NCBI RefSeq assembly: GCF_964340395.1
Contig: NC_135558.1
Span: forward strand, 18,715,371-18,779,370
Direction: 5' to 3'
DNA from: Glandiceps talaboti
Taxonomy: Eukaryota; Hemichordata; Enteropneusta; Spengelidae
Length of the DNA: 64,000 nt
Each line of letters starts with the position of its first letter. The first letter of the stretch is position 1. The notes beneath the pieces are model-generated. The model made no database searches, was not told the origin of the DNA, and saw only the letters and a program-made list of their open reading frames with translations. Positions 54,501 through 60,000 of the stretch are shown here, piece by piece. The position numbers and the translations under genes are program-made.

Positions 54501-57406
54501 GGAGTACATTCCTTTATGGGTGAGGCTATTCTAGTTTGTGGGAGGGGGAGTTGTATGATTTTAGCTTGGATGTTGGCTGCAATATTTACTAAAAACAAAA
54601 CTTGCTAAAATGAATTACTTTGGCCTTGCTTGAGTGAGGGCACTAACACAGTCATGTATGGTAAATTTCGCAATGCTGAAAAATATGAGAGTATCTTGCC
54701 AAAAAGAGAATGCTTGATTTGCTTTGTTCACCATATTTCATGTCACCTAAGCTGTGTTTGGCAGACAGGCCATGATTTTACTACCTATGTGCACTTTTTT
54801 CAATATAGTATGATATTGATAGCATGACATACCTGTGAAATGACAACATAAATGACAAACATGGCAGGTGTAAATTATGGTACATAAAGTGATTTGAGTC
54901 TTTTCCTTCATCGGATCATAATCACGCTATGTTTGTACAGTGTATTACTTTTAGGAGAAATATGGCTTTAATAATTTAATGACATGTACCATAAGTGCAC
55001 AAGTAATGGCATGATTTAAATTTGAAAATGTGCATGGCTTGATTACTAAATGACAAAACAGGCTAGTCAAATTATGGACAGAAGAACTTATAAGCAGCAG
55101 ATTGAACATTGTTTCAGTTATATTGTGCTGCATATGCCTCAGGAATTAATGTTATAAACTTTTGTTGTTACTATGTCTAAAGAAATTACAACCCATTCTC
55201 AGGTAAAACTAGGAAAACTAAGGGGTCACCATATAATATTTGAAATAGAAGTCAATATAATAGTAAATTAATCTGTTTTCACTTTTAAAAAAATGGGGAA
55301 GCCAAATTTCTTTTGAGTACTTCAGAATGACCTGGATTAAGTATTTATTAAATTGTGAAATTGGAGAGATGTGACTGACCCCTAGGTGGGCCTACTTGTC
55401 TGTAAGTACCTTAAAGCAAAACGTTTTTATCTATTCATTTCTTTTCATTTAAATTTGTTTTGACATGAATACAAACAGGGCCAAGCAAAACATGTCAGTA
55501 TTATGATCATGTTATTGTATTCAAATTGGTATGAAGTTACCATGACAACAAAGTACGCCTGTACATATGTTAAAAGGGCGAACAAAGTAAAAATGAAATC
55601 TTATCGATTACTAAAAAACATCAGGTGTACCAACATGATCACTATGTGAAAGACTATAATGTATTAAAGATTTGTATGATTGTGTATCTATACTGGAGTC
55701 AAATATTTGTGAGTACACTCTTTATGTGAAAATTATATCTCTTTTTCAGTAGGAAAATATATTGTTGTGTTTTAGATGAAATCATTGTTCGCAACATGAT
55801 TTTACAAGATTTCGTAGTATTTCAACTCGTGTCCAACTCCTGTTGTGCCTTTGGCAGTTTTTATCATAACCCTTCGGAGAAAGCCAAAAAATAATTTATT
55901 CTGGAAAACTTGTAATGAATATATCTCTTCATTTCCACTGTATTAAAAGATATTGCCAATGAGTTAGGAAAAGATTGTTAGTGCTAAAATAAGATACCAT
56001 TTATCAAAAGTAAGACAGGCAGGCAGTTCCTCTGTCATAAGTGTCAATATTACAAAGTTTGTTTCGGCTCTACCGAAATGTTCAACAAAAAGATACATGT
56101 CGGTTTAAAGAAATGTTTATACGGGCATGAAAATAGTCTCTCCAGAAGCAATCGACTGTAGAATATTCTCAAAAGTAGTTTTTACAAATGAATGGGTACT
56201 AACATCTTGTCCGTTGTAACAAACTAATTTATAATTCTAATAATAAGTTTTAAAGGTGTAAGGTAATAGGTAAAATTCTTGTATCAAAGTCAACTTTTGT
56301 TCCAAACACAAACTTGCAGGTTGCTACCTAAAATTTTCAACAGCACACTTTAGTCTTTCTCAATTTATCAACAGATTCACCAAGTATTCAAAACGTGATG
56401 TAGCGATTCAAAATGTGACCTTGTGGGACCACCATGACATATGTATATTCACCATATTTAACAATTTTCAAATTTGCGTTTGGAATGAAAGTTTACTTTC
56501 ACACAATCGCTTATCAACACAGTTGAATTTTGATTTGAAGATAAAAATTAATTCTCATTTCAGTTGTGATATATACAATGTTAACAAGAGTCTGTTTTTA
56601 TTCGCCTTGCTTAGGATGATGATCGCTCAGAAAGTGCAATAGGAAACCAGAGAAAAGAATGGGAAACATTTGACGATATGCCAAGTCCAGTACCTAGTCC
56701 AGTACCTCCTTCAAGAACGAAAAGAAACTATAGTGAGCGAGAAAAATCGCTCACGGCTTCAGATACTCAACTATCTGTTAGTGGGAAACGTAAGGAAGGA
56801 CCTCCCGTACCACCCAGGCCAGCAAGTGTTTCATTACAGCGTAGAATTGGTAGTCCGTCTATACCTCAAAAATATGCTAACATGAGAAAATCTGTTGTTA
56901 AAATACAAGTAACTGCAACATCGCCAACGGACTCTGTTGAATCCAGACCTCCTCCTCCTGCAAGTTTAATAGATGCTCCTATACCAACCAGTTTCTCATC
57001 TCCATCACTAGTTGAAAAAGATCCTGAACTGTCTCCAGTCACCAAGGAATTTAGTTCACAACAAGAACTTCTAGCAGACTATGGGCTTGACCTTGGTAAC
57101 TGGAAGTCATCTACTTTAACAAGACAATCTGACTCAAGTAACAACAACCCAGGGTTCTCTACACCGCAGCAACCTTTAACTAGGAACAATTTACCGGACT
57201 TGTTAACCAGTAACACACCCCATACTGCCAGTGGTGTGTCAACTATTTTACATCCTAGTGCTGCAGCTTCAACAGAGATAAATAACAGTAAAACAAGGAA
57301 AGAAGACCCATTTGCAGATTTAGTTTCTCTTACTAAAGCCTCAGTTACACAGGAGAAACCATTAGATATGAAGAAAGCAAACTCATTTGGTAGTTTTGGG
57401 CAATGA
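3818..57406 (+). CDS. DENND1: DENN domain-containing protein 1 (connecdenn), Rab35 GEF
   Basis: Spliced gene of 22 to 23 coding exons spanning 53.6 kb, coding for 905 residues (926 with exon 19). The start MGSRVRENPD matches the family N-terminus and has a good Kozak context (AACAATGG). The order is uDENN at about residues 1-110 (FTFVLTD, RFGFCR, SYLPWFE), cDENN at 120-260 ([29 protein letters not shown]), dDENN at 265-400 ([38 protein letters not shown]), then a disordered tail. The tail carries [15 protein letters not shown] (575-580), WETFDD (658-663), PPVPPRPAS (705-713) and DPF (873-875), which resemble AP-2 ear and SH3 ligands. Known family members activate Rab35 at clathrin-coated pits; this is inferred here from homology. 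All introns are GT-AG. Confidence 0.95.
5343..5690. mobile_element. 348-bp foldback element
   Basis: Arms of roughly 125 bp at about 80 percent identity, from CTAGACTCTCTCAC to GTGAGAGAGTCAAG, both containing a TTTTGTATGTACC and a GGGCCCTCA block. Non-coding. No clear target duplication. Confidence 0.75.
7249..7570. mobile_element. 322-bp foldback element
   Basis: Inverted arms of over 90 bp. Left GCCATATGGGTGAGGATT pairs with right AATCCTCATCCATATGGC, and GTGAAACAAC recurs in both arms. Non-coding. Confidence 0.75.
7853..7917 (+). CDS. DENND1: DENND1 exon 2
   Basis: [19 protein letters not shown], the start of the uDENN domain. The acceptor is TTTTTCAG, the donor GTTAGT, and the exon ends in phase 1. 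Confidence 0.88.
8781..8888. repeat. GAAT tetranucleotide repeat
   Basis: Imperfect GAAT array. Its minus strand gives a spurious open frame rich in His, Ser and Phe. Confidence 0.93.
9478..10075 (+). repeat. dispersed repeat, two tandem-like copies
   Basis: Copies at about 9478-9680 and 9876-10075 share AGTCCAGGACACATA-like starts, a GACTACC block, AATCAATAGAAAACTGTAGC and a TTTGGC or ATGTAGC ending. A third copy is at 15460-15665. The ends resemble GGGCTCAAAATTA in opposite orientations, so a short non-autonomous DNA element is likely. Confidence 0.55.
12597..12974. mobile_element. possible MITE with CCTGTCCATA ends
   Basis: CCTGTCCATAC at the left and TATGGACAGGG at the right form terminal inverted repeats. 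The interior repeats GATCTGGATCTA in both halves and has a higher CpG content. Weak evidence; boundaries approximate. Confidence 0.35.
14487..14651. repeat. TG-rich microsatellite
   Basis: Interrupted TG/TGTA repeat. The Cys/Val-rich open frames on both strands are artefacts. Confidence 0.95.
15460..15665 (+). repeat. third copy of the dispersed repeat at 9478-10075
   Basis: Shares GAAATTAACAGTA, CCAGGACACATA, GACTACC and TATGACTAC blocks in the same order with the two copies near 9.5-10 kb. Confidence 0.5.
16351..16433 (+). repeat. dispersed repeat shared with 8179-8260
   Basis: Both places carry ACAAGAAAT-CC followed by CATTTTGACTC/C, AAATTTGGCTATC and TTAGAGGGCAC in order. Probably a fragment of one repeat family. 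Confidence 0.5.
19737..20125 (+). repeat. nine-copy tandem array of ATTTGCAT units
   Basis: Nine units of 43 or 45 bp start at 19737, 19780, 19825, 19870, 19913, 19958, 20003, 20048 and 20093. Each begins CTCATTTGCATA. Two subtypes alternate irregularly: a 43/45-bp form with GTATGCATCA and a 45-bp form with AAGCATAAATTTAAATAA. ATTTGCAT is the reverse complement of the POU octamer ATGCAAAT. Confidence 0.95.
21042..21185 (+). pseudogene. fossil Penelope-like reverse transcriptase fragment
   Basis: A short frame reads [20 protein letters not shown], then [14 protein letters not shown] and a stop. This resembles the segment of Penelope-like polyproteins with a pattern of the kind LIDKHFPKNH...IFNRNTVKLSYSCM, which lies between the RT and GIY-YIG parts. 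Only about 45 codons remain. A hammerhead-like motif follows 127 bp downstream. Confidence 0.55.
21312..21365 (+). ncRNA. hammerhead ribozyme-like motif next to Penelope fossil
   Basis: Core CTGATGA at 21316-21322 and GAAA at 21348-21351. Stem I CCAC (21312-21315) pairs with GTGG (21362-21365). Stem III is ACAA/TTGT with a 2-nt loop, and the predicted cleavage follows A21361. Stem II has a solid GACCA/TGGTC helix, but the core-proximal part is G-T wobbles and one C-A mismatch, so it is probably decayed. The design is the same as at 863-911. Confidence 0.65.
22159..22369 (+). repeat. 52-bp tandem repeat, four copies
   Basis: Units start at 22159, 22211, 22263 and 22315 with GGTGTTTACCAGACAGGTTA. 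The first three are almost identical; the fourth has diverged. An open frame through the repeats is a by-product. Confidence 0.95.
22476..22569 (+). CDS. DENND1: DENND1 exon 3
   Basis: [17 protein letters not shown] through [10 protein letters not shown], matching the family FPEDY...KFCFPF region. Acceptor TTTCAG, donor GTAAAT. Confidence 0.92.
22805..22893. repeat. GATT tetranucleotide repeat
   Basis: Imperfect TGAT/TTAAT array in the intron between exons 3 and 4. The rest of that intron shows the 37-bp array at 23083 and nothing else. Confidence 0.93.
23083..23190 (+). repeat. 37-bp tandem repeat, three copies
   Basis: Units start at 23083, 23120 and 23157, each GCCATGCTGGGCCCTGTAAT in the core. 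It ends about 60 bp before the exon 4 acceptor. Confidence 0.93.
23250..23366 (+). CDS. DENND1: DENND1 exon 4 (tandem TAGCAG acceptor)
   Basis: [20 protein letters not shown], a uDENN signature. The acceptor is a NAGNAG pair, so the exon can begin at 23250 or 23253; both keep frame and differ by one serine. Donor GTAATG. Confidence 0.93.
23367..24154. other. DENND1 intron 4
   Basis: No repeats or genes recognised. Confidence 0.6.
24155..24224 (+). CDS. DENND1: DENND1 exon 5
   Basis: [20 protein letters not shown] followed by KRQ. Acceptor TTACAG, donor GTATGG, phase 0 end. Confidence 0.93.
24283..24490 (+). repeat. dispersed repeat shared with 30721-30945
   Basis: Common blocks in order: AAATATTGG, TTGGGGAAA(A)GTAATGGCA, CAGTGACATA, TCGTGAC, CATATT and TTAACYTGG. 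The second copy is in the same orientation in the 10 kb intron. Confidence 0.6.
24569..24664 (+). CDS. DENND1: DENND1 exon 6
   Basis: 32 codons, [18 protein letters not shown] onward, with an ideal GTAAGT donor. It is followed by the 10 kb intron 6. Confidence 0.9.
25490..25700. repeat. AACAC pentanucleotide repeat
   Basis: Imperfect ACACA array. The minus strand gives long Cys/Val/Leu-rich frames that are artefacts of the 5-bp period. Confidence 0.95.
25775..26164 (+). mobile_element. MITE copy 1 (TACAACC termini)
   Basis: 390 bp, non-coding. The left end TACAACCCGCCCAAAAACACC is matched by the right end in reverse, and internal GTGCATTTGCTTGAATGAAG and CAGTTTGTTTAT blocks are shared with copy 2 at 29704-30106. 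TA at both borders suggests a Tc1/mariner-type target. Confidence 0.75.
28028..28064. repeat. perfect hairpin with A/T-run arms
   Basis: A9TGGGTG and its reverse complement CACCCAT9 flank a 7-nt loop. Confidence 0.8.
28385..28640. mobile_element. foldback element
   Basis: Left TCTTTATCAAAAACAGAGG and right CCTCTGTTTTTGATAAAG are inverted copies. Imperfect pairing continues outward to GATGTAAAG and CTTTACATC. Confidence 0.6.
29270..29299 (+). CDS. DENND1: possible 30-nt cassette exon of DENND1
   Basis: A pyrimidine-rich tract and TATAG acceptor, then ten open codons ([10 protein letters not shown]) and a GTAGTG donor. Both ends are phase 0, exactly fitting between exons 6 and 7. There is no homology support in family members I know, so this is only a candidate. 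Confidence 0.3.
29704..30106 (+). mobile_element. MITE copy 2 (TACAACC termini)
   Basis: Same family and orientation as 25775-26164, with CCTGCAGAAAAA at the left and TTTTTTCTGCAGG at the right. The interior has diverged by small indels, so the insertions are not recent. Confidence 0.75.
30592..30745. mobile_element. palindromic MITE, relative at 37629-37735
   Basis: The arms contain CCTAAGG, TTGTCACTA and ATATTG/TTTCTTCGTTCAGCC in inverted order. An opposite-orientation relative at 37629-37735 shares AAAATATGAGTNACCTAAGG when reverse complemented. The right arm runs into the dispersed repeat at 30721-30945. Confidence 0.6.
32587..32700. repeat. GA and GACA microsatellite
   Basis: A GA run followed by a GACA run. 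Confidence 0.96.
33212..33540. repeat. 21-bp minisatellite (CTATATATGGTCAATGAT)
   Basis: About a dozen 21-bp units, mostly alternating GTGCTATATATGGTCAATGA and ATTCTATATATGGGCAATGA, decaying after 33430. Because 21 is a multiple of three, several frames stay open and encode YIWSM-type repeats; no sign of a real gene. Confidence 0.93.
34031..34109. mobile_element. short palindromic MITE, copy A
   Basis: 79 bp. TAGTCTGTAAGGTAC at the left and GTATCTTAAAGTCTA at the right are inverted ends, with CCCTCAC/GTGAGGG inside. The flanks AATGTTCTT and AAAGTTCCT match at 7 of 9 bases, a possible target duplication. Confidence 0.7.
34681..34734 (+). CDS. DENND1: DENND1 exon 7
   Basis: [18 protein letters not shown], matching the family FTVPDTRELPSIPEN segment. 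A long T-rich tract precedes the TTCAG acceptor; donor GTAAGT. Confidence 0.93.
34869..34956. mobile_element. short palindromic MITE, copy B (decayed left end)
   Basis: The right half GTGAGGGCGCCCCATTACAG and the CAGACTA end match the family. The left end TAGAGTGTAAGATAC has diverged. No target duplication seen. Confidence 0.65.
34975..35165 (+). repeat. SINE-like dispersed repeat fragment
   Basis: CCAGGTCCCCAATTATACAG, GCTGGGTTGACTGAGGCA, TCTTGCCTAAGGAC, GGGGCTTGAACCAGCAACCT and CACTCCTAACCATTTGCCCA resemble a tRNA-related short repeat common in marine invertebrates. It lies just after MITE copy B. Identification is from memory only. Confidence 0.45.
35245..35288 (+). pseudogene. decayed partial duplicate of DENND1 exon 8
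   Basis: 44 bp match 35333-35377 of exon 8 with five transitions and one deleted base. In frame it reads [12 protein letters not shown] and then TAA. It lacks a proper acceptor and donor, so it cannot act as an alternative exon now. Confidence 0.8.
35321..35382 (+). CDS. DENND1: DENND1 exon 8
   Basis: [20 protein letters not shown], the start of cDENN. A decayed copy of this exon lies 88 bp upstream at 35245-35288. Confidence 0.94.
35899..35947 (+). CDS. DENND1: DENND1 exon 9
   Basis: [16 protein letters not shown]; acceptor TTTTCAG, donor GTGAGT. Confidence 0.94.
36473..36619 (+). CDS. DENND1: DENND1 exon 10 (cDENN core)
   Basis: 49 codons including [19 protein letters not shown] and [14 protein letters not shown], the best conserved part of the family. 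Donor GTAAGT. Confidence 0.97.
37267..37377 (+). CDS. DENND1: DENND1 exon 11
   Basis: 37 codons ending [15 protein letters not shown], equivalent to the family LETPFDDLQSLP. Donor GTAAGT. Confidence 0.95.
37812..37937 (+). CDS. DENND1: DENND1 exon 12
   Basis: 42 codons including [20 protein letters not shown], part of dDENN. Donor GTAAGT. Confidence 0.96.
38665..38766 (+). CDS. DENND1: DENND1 exon 13
   Basis: 34 codons beginning [20 protein letters not shown]. Donor GTAAGA. Confidence 0.95.
39022..39112 (+). CDS. DENND1: DENND1 exon 14
   Basis: [20 protein letters not shown], a near-invariant family block. Ends in phase 1 with a GTATGT donor. Confidence 0.96.
39873..39931 (+). CDS. DENND1: DENND1 exon 15
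   Basis: [15 protein letters not shown], equivalent to the YHQWL...KGSGAILN stretch after dDENN. Donor GTATGT. Confidence 0.88.
40638..40679 (+). CDS. DENND1: possible alternative terminal exon of DENND1
   Basis: After a TTTTTTTCTACAG acceptor the phase-0 frame reads [13 protein letters not shown] and stops at TAA. An ATTAAA lies about 130 nt downstream. Used after exon 15, it would give a form with the DENN module but no endocytic tail. It is A-rich and could be chance. Confidence 0.25.
   Translation, partial: KKTTTKYLHRKCL
40849..40950. mobile_element. short palindromic MITE, copy C, with 9-bp target duplication
   Basis: 102 bp with TAGTCTGTAAGATAC at the left and GTACCTTACAGACTA at the right. 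It is flanked by GCATAGCTA (40840-40848) and GCATGGCTA (40951-40959), 8 of 9 identical. The complete member of the family also seen at 34031 and 34869. Confidence 0.8.
41674..41706 (+). CDS. DENND1: DENND1 exon 16 (33-nt micro-exon)
   Basis: [11 protein letters not shown], matching the family KANPAMKTVYK. Eleven codons, phase 0 on both sides, so its skipping would keep frame. Confidence 0.88.
41907..41991. repeat. GTAT/GT microsatellite with G-run
   Basis: A GTAT array, a GT run and about 14 G residues. The open frames through it are artefacts. Confidence 0.95.
42504..42590. repeat. CA microsatellite
   Basis: CGCGCACACA run with interruptions, in the intron before exon 17. Confidence 0.93.
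42758..42811 (+). CDS. DENND1: DENND1 exon 17
   Basis: [18 protein letters not shown]. The GTAAAG donor at 42812 is preferred; a second GT six bases on would add VK. Confidence 0.82.
42989..43105. mobile_element. 117-bp palindromic MITE
   Basis: GGCACTA...GTAGACATC and GATGTCCACTAGTGCC form the ends. The inner TTATGTAGTAACTA and AGTTACTACATGTAA also pair. Confidence 0.65.
43695..43894. mobile_element. 200-bp foldback element
   Basis: ACAGTAAAGATCAGATTTTG and its inverse near AAAATTTTATCTTTACTGT form the ends, and AAGTACTGA recurs inverted inside. It ends about 50 bp before the exon 18 acceptor. Confidence 0.65.
43947..44072 (+). CDS. DENND1: DENND1 exon 18
   Basis: 42 codons, [20 protein letters not shown] onward, rich in S, T and P. 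It begins the tail. Donor GTACAA. Confidence 0.82.
44073..45725. other. DENND1 intron 18
   Basis: AT-rich, no repeats or genes recognised. Confidence 0.55.
45726..45790 (+). CDS. DENND1: DENND1 exon 19, possibly optional
   Basis: 65 nt after a CTTAG acceptor, encoding [20 protein letters not shown] and ending in phase 2 at a GTAAGA donor. It joins exon 20 in frame only through the acceptor at 45865, not 45863. Low complexity means there is no homology support. Confidence 0.5.
45863..45984 (+). CDS. DENND1: DENND1 exon 20
   Basis: From 45863 it reads [20 protein letters not shown] and follows exon 18 in frame. From 45865 (two bases shorter) it follows exon 19 in frame. Proline-rich, a likely SH3 ligand. 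Ends in phase 2, donor GTAAGT. Confidence 0.85.
46572..46770 (+). CDS. DENND1: DENND1 exon 21
   Basis: [16 protein letters not shown], then a Ser/Asn-rich stretch and [19 protein letters not shown]. The DFDGIF segment resembles short phenylalanine motifs that bind the AP-2 appendage. Donor GTAAGT. Confidence 0.88.
46771..49523. other. DENND1 intron 21
   Basis: Holds the foldback at 47871-48212 and a C-rich stretch at 47442-47461. Otherwise nothing seen. Confidence 0.6.
47871..48212. mobile_element. 342-bp foldback element
   Basis: The left arm has CTCTAGGAAATACAGGTAT and ATACTTTGGGGTCT; the right arm carries their inverses, with CATTTCATGA in both. Arms of about 90 bp. Confidence 0.7.
49524..49655 (+). 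CDS. DENND1: DENND1 exon 22
   Basis: 44 codons, [20 protein letters not shown] onward, basic and serine-rich. A second acceptor six bases downstream (TTTCAG) would drop FQ and keep frame. Donor GTACTT. Confidence 0.82.
49656..56614. other. DENND1 intron 22 (7 kb)
   Basis: No gene recognised. A G-run lies at about 51906-51920 and a GT run at 51462-51483. ATG-initiated frames of 60-100 codons here lack homology and splice context. A TIR-bearing element at 52981-53472 is listed separately. Confidence 0.65.
52981..53472. mobile_element. possible MITE with TGCACTAG termini
   Basis: CTGCACTAGTTGCAACTGG at the left and CCAATTGCAGCTAGTGCAG at the right form terminal inverted repeats about 490 bp apart. 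The interior is non-coding. Confidence 0.5.
56615..57406 (+). CDS. DENND1: DENND1 exon 23 (last coding exon)
   Basis: 263 codons and TGA after a GCTTAG acceptor. It carries WETFDD, a [11 protein letters not shown] proline stretch, [26 protein letters not shown] and a C-terminal FGSFGQ. These are short-motif ligands typical of endocytic adaptors. The last domain-free 260 residues are predicted disordered by composition. Confidence 0.92.
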   Translation, partial: DDDRSESAIGNQRKEWETFDDMPSPVPSPVPPSRTKRNYSEREKSLTASDTQLSVSGKRKEGPPVPPRPASVSLQRRIGSPSIPQKYANMRKSVVKIQVTATSPTDSVESRPPPPASLIDAPIPTSFSSPSLVEKDPELSPVTKEFSSQQELLADYGLDLGNWKSSTLTRQSDSSNNNPGFSTPQQPLTRNNLPDLLTSNTPHTASGVSTILHPSAAASTEINNSKTRKEDPFADLVSLTKASVTQEKPLDMKKANSFGSFGQ

Positions 57407-57540
57407 GCAACTATTGCTGATGTGGAGAATGAAAAGCCCAAAGTTGGATCTGCATTTATACTACAAAAATGTCATTGAATTTTGTACTTACAGAATCTAA
57501 TGTGTATCCATAAGACAGTTTTATCAGTTGTATGTACATA

Positions 57541-57546
57541 ATTAAA
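57541..57546 (+). terminator. candidate poly(A) signal ATTAAA
   Basis: A variant signal 135 nt after the stop codon. It would give a short 3' UTR. Confidence 0.4.
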
Positions 57547-59969
57547 ATATTATAGATAAAAAAAGATGAAACAACTGCCTAAAACAGATGATAGAAAATT
57601 AACTTGTCCCATTGTTGGACCAGTGTGAAGCCTTCAGAAGGGTTGAGCTGATTGGCCAGCATATATAACTACACTTTCCTATTATGATTATCGTCAACAG
57701 ATGTAAATTTGTTCATTGTTTTCTATCCATTGAGAAAGAGTCTTATGAACAGCTTCACATTATACCCAGTGGTCAGGAGGTTTGTTTTGAAATTCTGTGT
57801 ATTATGTGCAGACAAGTGGTTGGCATCAAATTACATGTGGATCTGCATGGTGTGGACTTTTCTTAACACTTAAGGGTGAATGCTGTAGCAGTCAATGCCA
57901 GTTAAATTGATGAATACCAAGTGCATGTGTTGTACAAATTGTGTCAAAGTTGTTATGTCATTGTACACATTTGGTGATTGTGACAAGAAATAAGTATATA
58001 TTATGACTGTAACAATGTATTGCAGTAATATTTCTTTTCTGATAGTGTTATGAATTTGTGATAATATGTTTAATTGTCTTCCATATACTTTATAGAAACA
58101 CTGACTTTCAGGAACCTGAGTGGTTTGGAGTATTTCTAATTCTAGGGGCTTGGTCAAGTTTCAAGTTTATCGTTGTCTCTCGTTTAGCCGTAAAACGTTG
58201 GCGCTCTCTTCAATGTTTATGGTCTAGAAGGTTAAACATAGAATGAATAAGTGCTTAAGTGGTCAAGTATTAAGTCATTTACAGCCTGGGTAGTACTGCA
58301 ATTTGTGTGCAAAAACTTTATTATTTCAATGTTCTTAGTTACCTTGTGGTCATCAATGCCTTTGTCATCCTTCAAAAATTGTCAAATTTACAAATACATG
58401 AAAATAACCCTATAGAAAGTCGATTCTTTTAACCAATGCCACAAGTTTTGTGTGGTCCTGACCATAAGCCAGCCTGTAGCAAGTCCTGTGCTTCTCGAGC
58501 GATAACGCCTTGATTGATTATACTTTGATTACCTAAGAAATTATGGTTTGTATCATCGCCATCCAAAAAAGGGGGAAAAGAAACATTTGCTGGCATAAAA
58601 ATTATTGTATTCAGTCATAAATTTAGGATATGCAAATATTAACATTTTTAATTTCCTTTAAATCATATATAGTCGTCAAAGTTCTTGTCACCGAGCATAA
58701 TCCAGTACACTCAACATAGATGTGCTTTTGCTAAACAAACAAATGGAGGAAATGGCCTTAAATGAGAAATGAAATGTTTTCAACATTATTTAAGTGTTAA
58801 CTGTGTTCCTGTCCACTAACTAATGCATCTGGGCACACTTCATTTATCTACATGTGTTTCCGATTACAAACGATAACCAGAGTTGAAAATTGTTTCAAAC
58901 CAATTGTGTATTTGTTGTAGATGGATATGATGAGTATGATTTATGGCTAAAATGTGTGTTCAGTCTCAGTAATGTCGTCCAAGGCTGGATTTTCTTCTTG
59001 TTAGTTGACATACACACCCCCAAAAAGTACTTAACTACTGAAACTGTTCATGACTCAATCTCCTTATCAGTGGCACTTAAAAGAATGAAATGGAATTATT
59101 CTTTTGTTCAGTACCAACATTTTCTATAGCACTACCAGACAACTGGTTTTCTCACCCAAAGTTTTAATCTAATTGAACATTCTCATTTAAAGTACTCTTT
59201 GTCTGCAAAAATCATCATGACAACCATACATTTGTATTTACAAATTCCATATGATCTTTTAGACATATTTTTGGCTCGTTTACCCCCACTTTGTAGTCCC
59301 TGCACACAACAAAACTAGACACAAGTCCTGAAATTTAAGATGTTGCGTGAATTGAAGAACACTATAAGAGTGAGTGATGATTATGTCCTGGGTTTATAGA
59401 AATGTGTTTGCGATATTTTGGAATTTTTGTCAGTGTTTTTATATTATTTGCCAATCTTGTTCAGATATTGATTACATTATGTTCTCATTTGAAAATGTTC
59501 ATGTGATAGGTTTGCCTGATACAGAAAATGAAGTGGAAAACTCATCCAAATTATTTATGTTTCTTTGGCAATGGTTATTATTTCGTGAGATGGGTGACGA
59601 TGTCAATGAAATGTTTACAATTACTCAGTAAGATGTCATCAGATTTCAAATGCATACAATTTTATCTGTTCTTTATGTGATTCTTGCTGGCAAGATATAT
59701 GATGTACATGTATAATATATTCTCTTCACAATTTTGCTCATTTTTATCATTATAATAACAATTAACTTGTGTTTTGTAGATTCAATACAAACCTACGGTA
59801 TTCCAGTGGATGATAGCTGGAATTGGTTTCTTGCATATCATTGTTCTGGTATTTGCTGTATCTTAACTCAGTGGTCAGTCGACACAGTAGTATTCATGAA
59901 TAATGCAAATTAGAAGCGCCAACTTGCCAAAATGCTCAACAGTGTTTTAACTGTACTATTTTAAGAGAG

Positions 59970-59975
59970 AATAAA
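59970..59975 (+). terminator. candidate distal poly(A) signal AATAAA
   Basis: A canonical hexamer 2.56 kb after the stop, followed by a GT-containing stretch. It would define a long 3' UTR. Confidence 0.4.
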
Positions 59976-60000
59976 ATAGTTTGTACACAAGAATATGAAT

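Larger units (their letters stand above)
57407..60000 (+). other. DENND1 3' UTR and downstream flank
   Basis: No further coding exon recognised. Candidate poly(A) signals are at 57541 (ATTAAA) and 59970 (AATAAA). Open frames at 58058-58246, 58890-59129 and 59374-59631 have no recognisable features. Confidence 0.6.

Noticed and set aside
58890-59631. Two frames of 79 and 85 codons downstream of DENND1
   Set aside because: They lie in the probable 3' UTR or flank and have no recognisable features.
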